64,000 nucleotides of DNA from Peptoclostridium sp965368085 (GTDB lineage Bacteria; Bacillota; Clostridia; Peptostreptococcales; Peptostreptococcaceae), in the NCBI GenBank assembly GCA_965368085.1, contig CBDULP010000002.1, forward strand, positions 1-64,000, in the 5' to 3' direction. The first letter of the stretch is position 1. Every line of letters starts with the position of its first letter. This document shows positions 33,306 through 41,758 of the stretch, in pieces. Below the pieces are notes generated by a model, which saw only the letters and a list, made by a program, of their open reading frames with translations, did no database searches and was not told where the DNA came from. The position numbers were made by a program, and so were the translations under genes.

Positions 33306-34547
33306 ATGAATTTTTACGATGTTGGGGGAAGTATAGTGGCATCGCCACTTGAAATTGAAGGCGTACCCAAGATAAAGGCAAATGAGGACATTATAAACAG
33401 CCAGGACATGCTCTACTATGCGGGAAAAATGGAAAAGGGAAGTTCAAGAAGAAGTTTTTGCATATCCGACTTTTCACTTATGGACATAAAAAGCGAGGGA
33501 ATGGAGCTTTTAAAGAGCCATAGGGGTGGCAAGTATGAAGGACTTTTTGAAACATTTATAAATGAAAGAAGGCTTATGTATGTAAACATAGACTATCCGC
33601 TTTGGAAGGATGCGCTTGGAAAGAGTCATCCTGAAAAGTGGAAGGTGAATGTAACCGGGCTTGGAGATGTGGGGGGAACTCTTCTTACTGGGCTTAGGCT
33701 TCTTGGGGGAGACTGTGTAAGTGAAATAGGTATATATGACAGGAACGAGGACAGAAAAAAAAGATGGCTCATGGAGGCTGGACAGATTTACTCGCCGTTT
33801 GACTCGCGTGAATATCCGAACGTTAGGGGCATATCTGAAGACGAGCTCTTTGACTGCGACATGCTTGTGTTTTGCATCTCGGTTGCAGTCCCTCCGGTGG
33901 GAGAGAAAGTTGAAGATGTTAGAATGATCCAGTTCAAGTCCAATTCAAAGATAATATCCCAGTATGGCAAAATGGCCCGTGAAAAAGGATACAAGGGAAT
34001 GTTTGCAGTGGTTTCAGATCCGGTGGATCCTCTTTGTAAGGCATTGTTCATATCGAGTAATTCAGCTGAAAATGGAGAGGTTGACTATAGGGGACTGTCG
34101 CCTGAACAAATAAGGGGATACGGACTGGGCGTCATGAATGCCAGGGCTCTTTACTATTCGAATGATGACGAGAGAACAAGGGAATACAAGCATCAGGGGA
34201 GGGCATTCGGACCTCATGGAGAAGGGCTTGTAATAGCAAACAGCATAGCTAATTATGATGACGAGGCCTCGAAGATACTTACAGAAAAGGCTAAAAACGC
34301 AAACATAGAGGTGAGAAAGAGTGGATACAAGCCGTATATAGCTCCGGCTCTTTCGTCAGGGGCACTTTCTATACTTTCTACAATCAGGGGTGATTGGCAC
34401 TACAGCTCGACATTTATTGGGGGAGCGTTCATGGGTGCAAAAAACAGGCTTACAAAAGCAGGTACAGAACTTGAAAGGCTCGTCATGGATGAAAAGTTGT
34501 TTAGGCGCATAAATGAGACTTACGAGCATGTGAAATCTATAATATAA
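33306..34547 (+). CDS. Lactate/malate dehydrogenase-like NAD(P)-binding protein
   Basis: The 413-aa protein has an LDH/MDH-like core after an atypical N-terminal region of about 115 residues. Seen: Rossmann loop NVTGLGDVGGTLLTGL, the acidic strand IGIYDRNEDRKKRW, the VVSDPVDPLCKAL block equivalent to the NPVD segment, and AFGPHGEGLVIANS that could supply the catalytic His. The final HYSSTFIGGAFMGAKNR part agrees with a C-terminal catalytic lobe. It is divergent and longer than true LDH (about 315 aa), so the substrate is probably not lactate or malate. I took ATG 33306, after GGCGGTG, 13 bp after the giant fusion gene, so the two are likely coupled. Confidence 0.72.
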   Translation: MNFYDVGGSIVASPLEIEGVPKIKANEDIINSQDMLYYAGKMEKGSSRRSFCISDFSLMDIKSEGMELLKSHRGGKYEGLFETFINERRLMYVNIDYPLWKDALGKSHPEKWKVNVTGLGDVGGTLLTGLRLLGGDCVSEIGIYDRNEDRKKRWLMEAGQIYSPFDSREYPNVRGISEDELFDCDMLVFCISVAVPPVGEKVEDVRMIQFKSNSKIISQYGKMAREKGYKGMFAVVSDPVDPLCKALFISSNSAENGEVDYRGLSPEQIRGYGLGVMNARALYYSNDDERTREYKHQGRAFGPHGEGLVIANSIANYDDEASKILTEKAKNANIEVRKSGYKPYIAPALSSGALSILSTIRGDWHYSSTFIGGAFMGAKNRLTKAGTELERLVMDEKLFRRINETYEHVKSII

Positions 34548-34589
34548 AAATACAGACAACATGAGATTTTGCGTTGGGGGGATGATATT

Positions 34590-35645
34590 GTGAATGTATA
34601 TGTTATAAAATCAAAGGAATCATCTGAAGAGCTAAATTACATGACGGATGAATTTTGTGGAGTTCACAAAAAGATATTTATAGAATCAAAAGACAACATT
34701 CCAGACCTTAAAAACAAAAGGGTTGTATTTGCTGGAGAACTGGACGGCATAGGCGTGGACAGATTTGTTTTGGATGTGCTTTTGGAGCTGAAAAAAAGAG
34801 GAAATGATTCCATGGAAGGGACCATGGGGGCAGTGCTTATTCACAGTGGCAGCGAACTATACACTAAAAGCGCCATGAATCATATTGTATTCACTGCAAA
34901 TCTAATGGGGTGTTCGTTCATGGGGCATCCGGGTCTTGAAATAATAAATGGATACAAGAATCTCATGACATGGAAAAAGGTATATCCAAACAAGAGCCTG
35001 AAGGATATCAATTTTTTGCTCAGCCAGGGGGCGGGCAGGCGCTTTTTTGAGAATGAGCTTTCAAAAGTCGAAAAACCCAAAATAACGGTGCTTCATGCCA
35101 GTTCGAGAAAGACTTCGAACACTCTGATGCTTTGGAATTATATAGAAGAAGAGGTTTTGAAAAATGATTGCGAGGTAAATCAGATACACGTTGAAAATTC
35201 AGATATGAAAGACTGCAGAGGTTGCTCGTTCAAAATGTGCAAGCACTATGGCGAGCAGACAAGCTGTTTTTATGGCGGGATTGTAGTGGATGAAGTCTTT
35301 CCGGCTGTGGAGGAGAGCGACTGTATTGTATTTATATGCCCGAACTACAACGACTCAATATCTGCAAATCTCATGGCGCTTATAAACAGGCTGACTGCTC
35401 TTTACAGGAAAATGATGTTTTATGACAAGAGCGTATTTGCAGTTGTAGTGTCTGGAAATTCCGGAAGTGATTCTGTGGCAAGGCAGCTTATAGGGGCGCT
35501 GAATATAAACAAGGGATTTAGGCTGCCGCCAAAATTTGCGATAATGGAGCTTGCAAACGATCCAGGAAGCATAAAAGACATCACTAGAATAAGGGAGAAG
35601 GCGACGGATTTTGCACACCACATGTTGAGTGAAATAAAAAAGTGA
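34590..35645 (+). CDS. Flavodoxin-fold NAD(P)H-dependent oxidoreductase with N-terminal extension
   Basis: The 351-aa protein has a C-terminal NADPH-dependent FMN-reductase-like domain from about residue 160 (KITVLHASSRKTSNTLMLW), with the Cys-rich DCRGCSFKMCKHYGEQTSCF segment, a flavin-contacting ICPNYNDSISANLMALINR and VVVSGNSGSDSVARQL. The first ~155 residues form a separate alpha/beta domain (VVFAGELDGIGVDRFVLDVLL, GAVLIHSGSELYT) of no recognised family. Start GTG at 34590 has GGGGGG seven bases upstream; an earlier TTG start lies over that site. It is third in the operon after the giant fusion and LDH-like genes. Confidence 0.72.
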   Translation: MNVYVIKSKESSEELNYMTDEFCGVHKKIFIESKDNIPDLKNKRVVFAGELDGIGVDRFVLDVLLELKKRGNDSMEGTMGAVLIHSGSELYTKSAMNHIVFTANLMGCSFMGHPGLEIINGYKNLMTWKKVYPNKSLKDINFLLSQGAGRRFFENELSKVEKPKITVLHASSRKTSNTLMLWNYIEEEVLKNDCEVNQIHVENSDMKDCRGCSFKMCKHYGEQTSCFYGGIVVDEVFPAVEESDCIVFICPNYNDSISANLMALINRLTALYRKMMFYDKSVFAVVVSGNSGSDSVARQLIGALNINKGFRLPPKFAIMELANDPGSIKDITRIREKATDFAHHMLSEIKK

Positions 35646-35721
35646 CTCATAGAAAAAAATAATCAATCAACATTCAATTATAGAAGAAATTAATGAAAAG
35701 CATTTACATGTGTACCTAGCG

Positions 35722-35749
35722 TTGAACAGGTAATGAAATGTGATAAAAT
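35722..35749 (+). promoter_or_regulatory. Promoter of YnjB-like ABC operon
   Basis: TTGAAC at 35722 and TAAAAT at 35744 with a 16-bp spacer, giving a leader of about 80 bases. Confidence 0.6.
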
Positions 35750-35765
35750 ATTCATAGATTGCAAA

Positions 35766-35805
35766 GCACAACTCCTGATATTAAATATTGGTGTCAGGAG
35801 TTGTG
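35766..35805 (+). promoter_or_regulatory. Leader hairpin of ABC operon
   Basis: CACAACTCCTGA and TCAGGAGTTGTG form a perfect 12-bp stem, extended by flanking G-C pairing, with a 15-base loop. No T-run follows. It lies between the predicted transcription start and the start codon. Confidence 0.6.
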
Positions 35806-35835
35806 TTGCGATTATATTTGCAAAGGGGTGAAACC

Positions 35836-37089
35836 ATGAAGAGGATAACAGCTGTATTAATTTCTATTTTACTTGTAATGTCTGTTTTTGCAGGATGTTC
35901 TGACAAGGGAGAAACTGGAACTGCAGGCGAGACTCAAAAGAATGTACTGGACATGGAATGGAGTGAAATAGAGTCTTCAGCAAAGGGTAAGACTGTAAAT
36001 ATTTACATGTGGGGAGGAAGCGAGACCATAAACTCATATGTGGATGATATTGTGGCGCCAAGGTTGAAAGAACTTTATGAGGTTACTATAAACCGGGTTC
36101 CGATAAGCGATGCAATGGAAATGGTAAATAAGCTTTTAACCGAAAAAGAAGTTGGCAAGGAAGATGGAAGCATAGATGTAATGTGGATAAACGGCGAAAA
36201 TTTCAAGATATGCAAAGACAATGGACTTTTGGCGGGATCATTTGCAGACAAACTTCCAAATTACAGCGATTATGTTGATAATAGTGCAAGCGACATAATA
36301 TATGATTTTGGAGAAGCTGTTGAAGGGCTTGAGGCTCCTTGGGGCAAATCGCAGTTTGTATTTGTATACGATTCTGAAAAAGTTGGAAACCCGCCAAATA
36401 ATTTAAATGAGCTCAAGGAATGGGTCGCTCAAAATCCAGGTAAATTTACATATCCTTCGCCCCCGGACTTTACGGGAAGTGCCTTTATAAGACAGACTCT
36501 CATAGAGATCACAGGAGGATATGAGCAGTATATGGAAGGAATGGACGATGCGCAATTTTCTCAAAAAAGCCAAATGGCATGGGATTATCTGAACGACATA
36601 AAGCCGTATCTTTGGCGGGAAGGAACTACATATCCAGAAAGCAGTGCAAAGCTTGACCAGATGTACTCAAATGGAGAGGTGTGGATGACCATGTCATACA
36701 ATCCGGTGCATGCTGCAAACAACGTAAAGGCCGGACTTTTCCCTGAAAGTTCAAGGACTTTTGTGCTTGAAAGTGGAACACTTGCAAACACACACTACCT
36801 GTCAATTCCATTCAATTCTAAGAACCAGGAAGCGGCAATGGTGCTTGTAAACTACATGCTTTCTCCTCAGGCGCAGATTGAAAAATTCATGCCTGAAAAT
36901 TGGGGAGACGGACTTGCAATAGATGTCGAAAAACTGTCTAAGCAGGACAGGGAAAAGGTAAACAGTATCGATAGGGGAGAGGCTACGCTTTCGCCTGAGG
37001 TGCTAAAAAACCACAGAATTCCTGAACTGCCGTCATCATATGTAGACAGGATAGAACAGGGCTGGAACGAGAATGTTTCAAAGAATTAA
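35836..37089 (+). CDS. ABC importer substrate-binding lipoprotein (YnjB-like)
   Basis: The 417-aa extracytoplasmic binding protein has a lipoprotein signal (LISILLVMSVFAGCSDKG; lipobox Cys near 21). The mature part opens MEWSEIESSAKGKTVNIYMWGGSETINSYVDD, a hallmark of YnjB-type proteins, and contains IDVMWINGENFKICKDNGLL and the EAPWGKSQFVFVYD strand. YnjB-type systems are related to thiamine/spermidine/iron binding proteins, but the ligand is not established. The ATG at 35836 follows AAAGGGGTG; an upstream frame start lies before the ribosome site. It is the first gene of a four-gene importer operon. Confidence 0.87.
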   Translation: MKRITAVLISILLVMSVFAGCSDKGETGTAGETQKNVLDMEWSEIESSAKGKTVNIYMWGGSETINSYVDDIVAPRLKELYEVTINRVPISDAMEMVNKLLTEKEVGKEDGSIDVMWINGENFKICKDNGLLAGSFADKLPNYSDYVDNSASDIIYDFGEAVEGLEAPWGKSQFVFVYDSEKVGNPPNNLNELKEWVAQNPGKFTYPSPPDFTGSAFIRQTLIEITGGYEQYMEGMDDAQFSQKSQMAWDYLNDIKPYLWREGTTYPESSAKLDQMYSNGEVWMTMSYNPVHAANNVKAGLFPESSRTFVLESGTLANTHYLSIPFNSKNQEAAMVLVNYMLSPQAQIEKFMPENWGDGLAIDVEKLSKQDREKVNSIDRGEATLSPEVLKNHRIPELPSSYVDRIEQGWNENVSKN

Positions 37090-37972
37090 GCCATATGCAT
37101 ATTTGATGCCCGCGGCAATTATCTTATCTGTGCTTGTTGCGGGTGGAATGGCCGAGTGCATGTTTCAAAGCGTTGGAGCTTCGTTTTTAAAAGGTTTTGG
37201 AAAAATACAATTTTCATATTACAGTCAGATATTTGGCTCGGCAGATTTTTGGGAGTCTCTTGCATTGACATTTAAACTGGCAATAATCTCTACGATTATT
37301 GCCAGTTTTGCCGGTTTGGGAATTATATTTTGCATATATGTAGTCAGAAGCTATGGCAAAGGGAATACTGTCGGGATACAAAGGTTTTTCCAGATTCCGA
37401 TGCTGTTTCCATATCTTGTAGCGGGCTATGTGGTGTTTTTGATGTTTTCGCAAAGTGGCTGGATATCGAGAGTATTGTTTGGAGTGGGGATAATATCGCA
37501 GATGGGGGATTTTCCGGCGCTTATAAATGACAGATGGGGGATTGGAATTATAATAGCCTATGTCTGGAAGACCACTCCCTTTGTGGTCCTCATGCTGTAT
37601 CCGATAATACTCAGAATAGAATCGGGATGGGTAGATGCAGGTCGAATTTTCGGATTTACTAGGGCGGGATTTTTTACAGAAGCTGTACTTCCGCTTATAA
37701 TGCCGACATTAAAGGTATCGGCATACATAATTTTTACATTCGTATTCTGCGCATTCGAAATACCATACCTTTTGGGAAGTACGTATCCAAAGGCCCTTCC
37801 TGTGTATGCATATCAGATATACTCATTCGGCTCATTTGAGGACAGGCCTCTTGCAATGGCCATGAGCATGGTTATGATAGCTGTGAGCTGCATAATGGGA
37901 ATGATATTGTTTTGGAATGAAAAGGATTTGAAACGAGAAGGCGGGGTTTATTTTGAAAAGAACAGGAACTGA
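37073..37972 (+). CDS. ABC importer permease 1 (YnjC/ThiP-like)
   Basis: The 299-aa protein has about six membrane helices and the permease EAA-like loop WVDAGRIFGFTRAGFFTEAVLPLIMPTL near residues 185-212, which contacts the ATPase. Its start overlaps the binding-protein gene by 17 bp. In YnjC and ThiP both permease halves are fused; here they are separate genes. It ends by overlapping the next permease gene by 20 bp. It would form the channel with the second permease. Confidence 0.87.
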   Translation: MFQRIKPYAYLMPAAIILSVLVAGGMAECMFQSVGASFLKGFGKIQFSYYSQIFGSADFWESLALTFKLAIISTIIASFAGLGIIFCIYVVRSYGKGNTVGIQRFFQIPMLFPYLVAGYVVFLMFSQSGWISRVLFGVGIISQMGDFPALINDRWGIGIIIAYVWKTTPFVVLMLYPIILRIESGWVDAGRIFGFTRAGFFTEAVLPLIMPTLKVSAYIIFTFVFCAFEIPYLLGSTYPKALPVYAYQIYSFGSFEDRPLAMAMSMVMIAVSCIMGMILFWNEKDLKREGGVYFEKNRN

Positions 37973-38753
37973 CAGAATGGTGCGAATAGTGCTTATATTT
38001 TTTGCGGCAATGGGAGCGGTACCAGTTGTTTTACTCATCTTGGCAAGCCTGTCAAGCGGGTGGTCATGGCCCGATGTCATTCCGCAAAAATTCAGTTTCA
38101 GGGCGTGGAGGTATATTTTTTCAAGCGACAGCATTTTTGCTGTAATTACAACACTAAAAATTTCCGCTGCGGTAATAGTTATAGACCTGATACTTGCGTT
38201 GCCGGCAGCCAATGCACTTGGGCGGTACAGTTTCAGATTCAAAAGGATTATAAGTGCGCTGCTTATGGCGCCTTTGATAATGCCGCCGCTTGCCATAACC
38301 ATGGGCCTTCACAAGACATTCATAAGAATGGGGCTTACCGAAAACATATGGGGAGTTGTGGCCGCTAGCATATTCCCGACACTTCCATATATGATAAGGG
38401 CACTTGCGGTAGGGTATGAAAACATAGGGCATATATGGGGAGAACAGGCGAAAATGCTCGGCGCAGGCGCATTTTCGAGGTTTTTCCATGTGAACCTTCC
38501 AATGCTTCTTCCTGCAATTGTTGCAGGAGCGAGCATAGTTCTTCTTGTTTCGATGAGCCAGTACGTAATAGTACTTCTCATAGGCGGCGGAACTGTGAAG
38601 ACGCTTACTGTAGTGATGTTCCCCTACATAAGCGGAGGGGACAGCGCCATAGGGTCCGCATATTCAATAATATTTGCAGCAGTTTCGCTCGTACTTTTGT
38701 TTTTAATGGATATTTTCATAAAGAGGCATTACGAGATAAGGAAGATATATTAG
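37953..38753 (+). CDS. ABC importer permease 2
   Basis: The 266-aa permease has about six helices, with the ATPase-contacting loop EQAKMLGAGAFSRFFHVNLPMLLPAI around residues 165-190. It starts with TTG after AGGCGGGG and overlaps the preceding permease gene. The stop codon abuts a short copy of the dispersed repeat, which separates it from the ATPase gene. It pairs with permease 1 to form the transmembrane channel. Confidence 0.87.
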   Translation: MKRTGTDRMVRIVLIFFAAMGAVPVVLLILASLSSGWSWPDVIPQKFSFRAWRYIFSSDSIFAVITTLKISAAVIVIDLILALPAANALGRYSFRFKRIISALLMAPLIMPPLAITMGLHKTFIRMGLTENIWGVVAASIFPTLPYMIRALAVGYENIGHIWGEQAKMLGAGAFSRFFHVNLPMLLPAIVAGASIVLLVSMSQYVIVLLIGGGTVKTLTVVMFPYISGGDSAIGSAYSIIFAAVSLVLLFLMDIFIKRHYEIRKIY

Positions 38754-38836
38754 GTATGTTATGTATGAACCCATCGGACGTCTGAAGCTTTTGAAAAGCT
38801 CCAGAAAGCCGGAACAGTTCATACAATGCACATTCC
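38752..38836. repeat. Short, internally deleted copy of the dispersed repeat
   Basis: The ~85-bp stretch holds ATGTATGAACCCATCGGACGTCT at the 5' side and AAAGCTCCAGAAAGCCGG then GTTCATACAATGCACATTCC at the 3' side, both matching the ends of the 198-bp copy at 20846-21043. TGTATGAAC and GTTCATACA are perfect inverted repeats. The central ~110 bases of the full copy are missing. It lies inside the ABC operon. Confidence 0.75.
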
Positions 38837-38906
38837 TTTTGCGTATAAATCTGCTACAAAGGTATCGTGTGTAACAAAAAAAATCGACACAAGGAAAGTG
38901 GTAAAT

Positions 38907-39953
38907 TTGAATCATATAAATCTAGTGGGCATTTCAAAAACTTATGGAAATTCAGAGAATCCGTTTACATTGAATGTCGAAAGCCTGGATATAAAAAGCG
39001 GGGAGTTTTTTGGCATAGTAGGTGAGTCTGGTTCGGGAAAGACCACCATTTTAAGGTCTATAGCGGGGCTTGAACGAATTGACAGGGGAAGCATATACAT
39101 AGGTGGCGAGGACTTCACAAACACACCGGCCCAAAAGAGGGGGATAGGGATGGTATTTCAGCAGCCGCTTCTATTTCCTCATATGAATATAATAAAAAAT
39201 GTTGAATTCGGCCTCAAAATGAAAAAAGTTTCGGCAAATGAAAGAAGGAAAATCAGCATTGGAGCTCTTGAAAAGGTAGGCCTTTTGGGGTATGAAAATA
39301 GGTATCCGAGTCAGCTCAGCGGAGGGCAGATGCAAAGAGTGGCAATTGCAAGGGCTCTTGCGTCAAGTCCTAAAATATTACTTATGGACGAGCCTTTCAG
39401 CGCACTTGACCCGAACCTAAGAAACGACATGAGGGATATGACATTAAAGCTTCAAAGGGAATACGGCATTACTGTGATTTTTGTGACGCATGACAGGGAC
39501 GAAGCCTTTATGCTTTTTGATAAAATGGCTCTTGTCAAATCGGGCGAAATTGTTCAGGTAGGGACCCCAAGGGGAATGTACGAAAACCCCGGCAATGAGT
39601 ATGTTGCAAATTTCATGGGAATAAAGAATATATTAAGGGGTAAATTAGAAGGCGGCTTTATAGAATTTGAAGAGGGCAGGCTTTATGTGCCGAAGGGAAC
39701 TGATTCGAACGGAACTGTTTCAATAAGACCTGAGAGCATAAGGCTGATAAGGGGTGAAAAGCCTCCGAAGGACTCATTTTGCTTTGAAGGCAGCATAATG
39801 AACATAAAATATAAAATGGGATTTTTGAGCATAGGCATGGAAAGTGCAAACGGACGAATTGAAGCGATATCGACTTTGGATAGCCAAAAGGATTTTGACA
39901 GGGGCGAAAAAATATATATAGCCGTCAGTGAAGGCGGGATACATTATTTTTAA
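38907..39953 (+). CDS. ABC importer ATPase (YnjD/PotA-like)
   Basis: The ATPase has Walker A GESGSGKTT, Q-loop VFQQPLLFPH, signature LSGGQMQRVAIARAL, Walker B ILLMDEPFSALD and H-loop VTHDRDEAF. After about residue 240 there is a TOBE/OB-like regulatory domain (SIRPESIRLIRGEKP), as in the PotA/CysA/FbpC branch. I place the start at TTG 38907, where homology begins (NHINLVGISKTYG) and AAGGA lies 11 bases upstream. An in-frame ATG at 38826 would begin inside the repeat element and add 27 poorly conserved residues. It powers the importer encoded by the three preceding genes. Confidence 0.87.
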   Translation: MNHINLVGISKTYGNSENPFTLNVESLDIKSGEFFGIVGESGSGKTTILRSIAGLERIDRGSIYIGGEDFTNTPAQKRGIGMVFQQPLLFPHMNIIKNVEFGLKMKKVSANERRKISIGALEKVGLLGYENRYPSQLSGGQMQRVAIARALASSPKILLMDEPFSALDPNLRNDMRDMTLKLQREYGITVIFVTHDRDEAFMLFDKMALVKSGEIVQVGTPRGMYENPGNEYVANFMGIKNILRGKLEGGFIEFEEGRLYVPKGTDSNGTVSIRPESIRLIRGEKPPKDSFCFEGSIMNIKYKMGFLSIGMESANGRIEAISTLDSQKDFDRGEKIYIAVSEGGIHYF

Positions 39954-39960
39954 AAGGAAA

Positions 39961-40000
39961 GAGGCGTCAGGATTAATTTAAAATCCTGGTCGCCTCTTTT
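39961..40000. terminator. Terminator of ABC operon
   Basis: GAGGCG.CAGGATT pairs with AATCCTG..CGCCTC and is followed by TTTT; it overlaps the end of the convergent phosphatidyltransferase gene. Confidence 0.8.
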
Positions 40001-40563
40001 AGTCTTTGGAAGCCGGTTATTACGACGAGCGATCCGAACAGAGCCGCTATTAAAGCTATTTTTTCGGGAAACAGTATCATTGCCGAAAAAAGTATGAATC
40101 CTTCGGTACGCTCAGCCAATCCGGCTTGATAGTAAAAAGATTTCTTGCTGTCTTTAAGCTGTGCCGAAAGTGCGCCCACAGTAAGAAAAACGCACATTGA
40201 AAATATTATTGAACATGAAAGGAATAAAAGCATAAGCCTCATTTCTGGAAACTTTATTCCAAGAGACATTATTATTCCGATTTCTACAAATCTGTCGAAA
40301 GTTATGTCCAAAAGTGCTCCCATTGGAGTCGATTTCTTGAGCATTCGAGCCATGGAGCCATCGACTGCGTCAAGATATCCCGAAATCCACAGCATAAGGC
40401 ATGCAATCAGAGGAATATCGAAAAAAACAAGTATGCTTGACGATATACCCACCAAAAATGCCAGCACTGTAACTGAATTTGGAGAAAAACCCGCCGATAT
40501 GAATCCGCTTGCGGCAAATTTTATGGCAGGATCCACGTATTTTCTTGCATGTGTATCTAACAA
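39973..40563 (-). CDS. CDP-alcohol phosphatidyltransferase family protein
   Basis: The 196-aa membrane enzyme has the full CDP-OH transferase signature: DG-SM-AR-(8)-G-(3)-D-(3)-D, spanning roughly residues 64-87 from this start, plus about five to six helices. Such enzymes transfer a phosphatidyl or related group from CDP-diacylglycerol, or a phospho-alcohol between nucleotide-activated donors. The substrate (glycerol-phosphate, inositol, serine or other) is not determined by the motif. Start TTG 40563 follows GAGGTGA; a longer frame to 40617 lacks a site. It appears monocistronic. Confidence 0.82.
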   Translation of the reverse strand: MLDTHARKYVDPAIKFAASGFISAGFSPNSVTVLAFLVGISSSILVFFDIPLIACLMLWISGYLDAVDGSMARMLKKSTPMGALLDITFDRFVEIGIIMSLGIKFPEMRLMLLFLSCSIIFSMCVFLTVGALSAQLKDSKKSFYYQAGLAERTEGFILFSAMILFPEKIALIAALFGSLVVITGFQRLKEATRILN

Positions 40564-40716
40564 ATTATTCACCTCAAATATAGTGTAATTCAAAAGTCGG
40601 ATATGTTCAAGCTGCAATAAGTATATAAAATAGCAGACGAGGCGGGCGTAATGGATAATTTGAATTTCGAAGATTAATCATTACAGGAAAAAAATATATA
40701 TAAAAAATATAATCTG

Positions 40717-40745
40717 TTGACATGGCATTTTTAATCTGGTAACAT
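40717..40745 (+). promoter_or_regulatory. Promoter of T-box/trpP
   Basis: TTGACA at 40717-40722 and TAACAT at 40740-40745 with 17-bp spacing, just upstream of the T-box leader. Confidence 0.75.
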
Positions 40746-40780
40746 TAATATTAATTAAATAACCACTAGATTTAAATTCT

Positions 40781-41057
40781 GTGAGCAGGAAGAGTAGTTG
40801 GAATTTTCTATACGTAGCGAGTCGGGTTTGGTGTGAGCCGATTGTAGGGAGTCTAATGAATGGACCTGTGAGAAGCCGGATGAACTCTCATTTGAGAAAG
40901 TATTCTTGGTCGGGTAGTCTCCCGTTATAGGGACAGGATATCGAGATTTATCTCCGTATCTACTGAAGATGGATAATTCTTATTATCCAAAATTGGGTGG
41001 CACCGCGATAGCACATGGCTTTTCGTCCCATTATACAGGGATGAAAGGCCATTTTTT
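40781..41057 (+). promoter_or_regulatory. T-box leader, probable Trp specifier
   Basis: The conserved T-box bulge sequence TGGGTGGCACCGCG is at 40994-41007, followed by the terminator stem ATGGCTTTTCGTCCC / GGGATGAAAGGCCAT and TTTTTT. In Stem I the stretch GAA-TGG-ACC places a candidate specifier codon UGG (40861-40863), which reads tryptophan. Uncharged tRNA-Trp would bind and switch the leader to antitermination, turning on the transporter gene. Confidence 0.9.
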
Positions 41058-41105
41058 ATTTAATTCTAGTGTAAAAATCTGTAAAATAAAAACGGAGGGA
41101 TTCAC

Positions 41106-41627
41106 ATGAATTTAAAGAAAAACATACTGACAGCACTACTTCTAGCTATAGGATTTATACTTCATCAACTTGTACCAGGGGCACTAGGCAGCATGAAATT
41201 TGACATAATGCTTTCTGTTATATTTGTATCCATATTCATAAACAGCGAATTCAAAAATGCAGTGCTTACAGCGCTTCTGGGAGGTATAATAACGGCTCTT
41301 ACAACTACTTTCCCAGGGGGACAGCTTCCAAACATAATAGACAAACTTGTTACATGCATGGTAGTATTTGCAATGGTTAAAATAGCTGAAAAGATAAAGC
41401 TCAACAAGATAGCGGTAGGAATCATAGCTTTTGTGGGAACGGTAGTAAGCGGAAGCGTATTCCTGTACTCGGCACTTCTGATAGTTGGCCTTCCAGCTCC
41501 GTTTAGCGCACTTTTTATAGGAATAGTGCTTCCAACAGCAGTTACAAACATATTCGTAACAGTTGCAGTATACGGTGCAGTGAACATGGCTCTTAAGATG
41601 TCTAACTTCTCGCTTGCAAGACAGTAA
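41106..41627 (+). CDS. trpP: Tryptophan transporter TrpP-like
   Basis: The 173-aa membrane protein has about five to six helices, starting MNLKKNILTALLLAIGFILHQ, with PGALGSMKFDIMLSVIF and TTFPGGQLPNIIDKLVT as family-typical loops. It matches TrpP-type tryptophan transporters of Firmicutes. The preceding T-box with a UGG specifier independently supports tryptophan as the substrate. It is monocistronic between the T-box terminator and a strong downstream terminator. Confidence 0.9.
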   Translation: MNLKKNILTALLLAIGFILHQLVPGALGSMKFDIMLSVIFVSIFINSEFKNAVLTALLGGIITALTTTFPGGQLPNIIDKLVTCMVVFAMVKIAEKIKLNKIAVGIIAFVGTVVSGSVFLYSALLIVGLPAPFSALFIGIVLPTAVTNIFVTVAVYGAVNMALKMSNFSLARQ

Positions 41628-41678
41628 TATTAAACATGTAAGTACTAGCATTGAAACAATATATTGGCGCATCAAAAG

Positions 41679-41708
41679 AAAAATCCCGCTTTCAAAAGCG
41701 GGATTTTT
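41679..41708. terminator. Terminator after trpP
   Basis: AAAAATCCCGCTTT and AAAGCGGGATTTTT form a perfect 14-bp stem between convergent genes. Confidence 0.9.
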
Positions 41709-41758
41709 CTTTTAGAAAAGTTAATATACGTTACGAGTGTTTAGTTATTTCAATTTGT

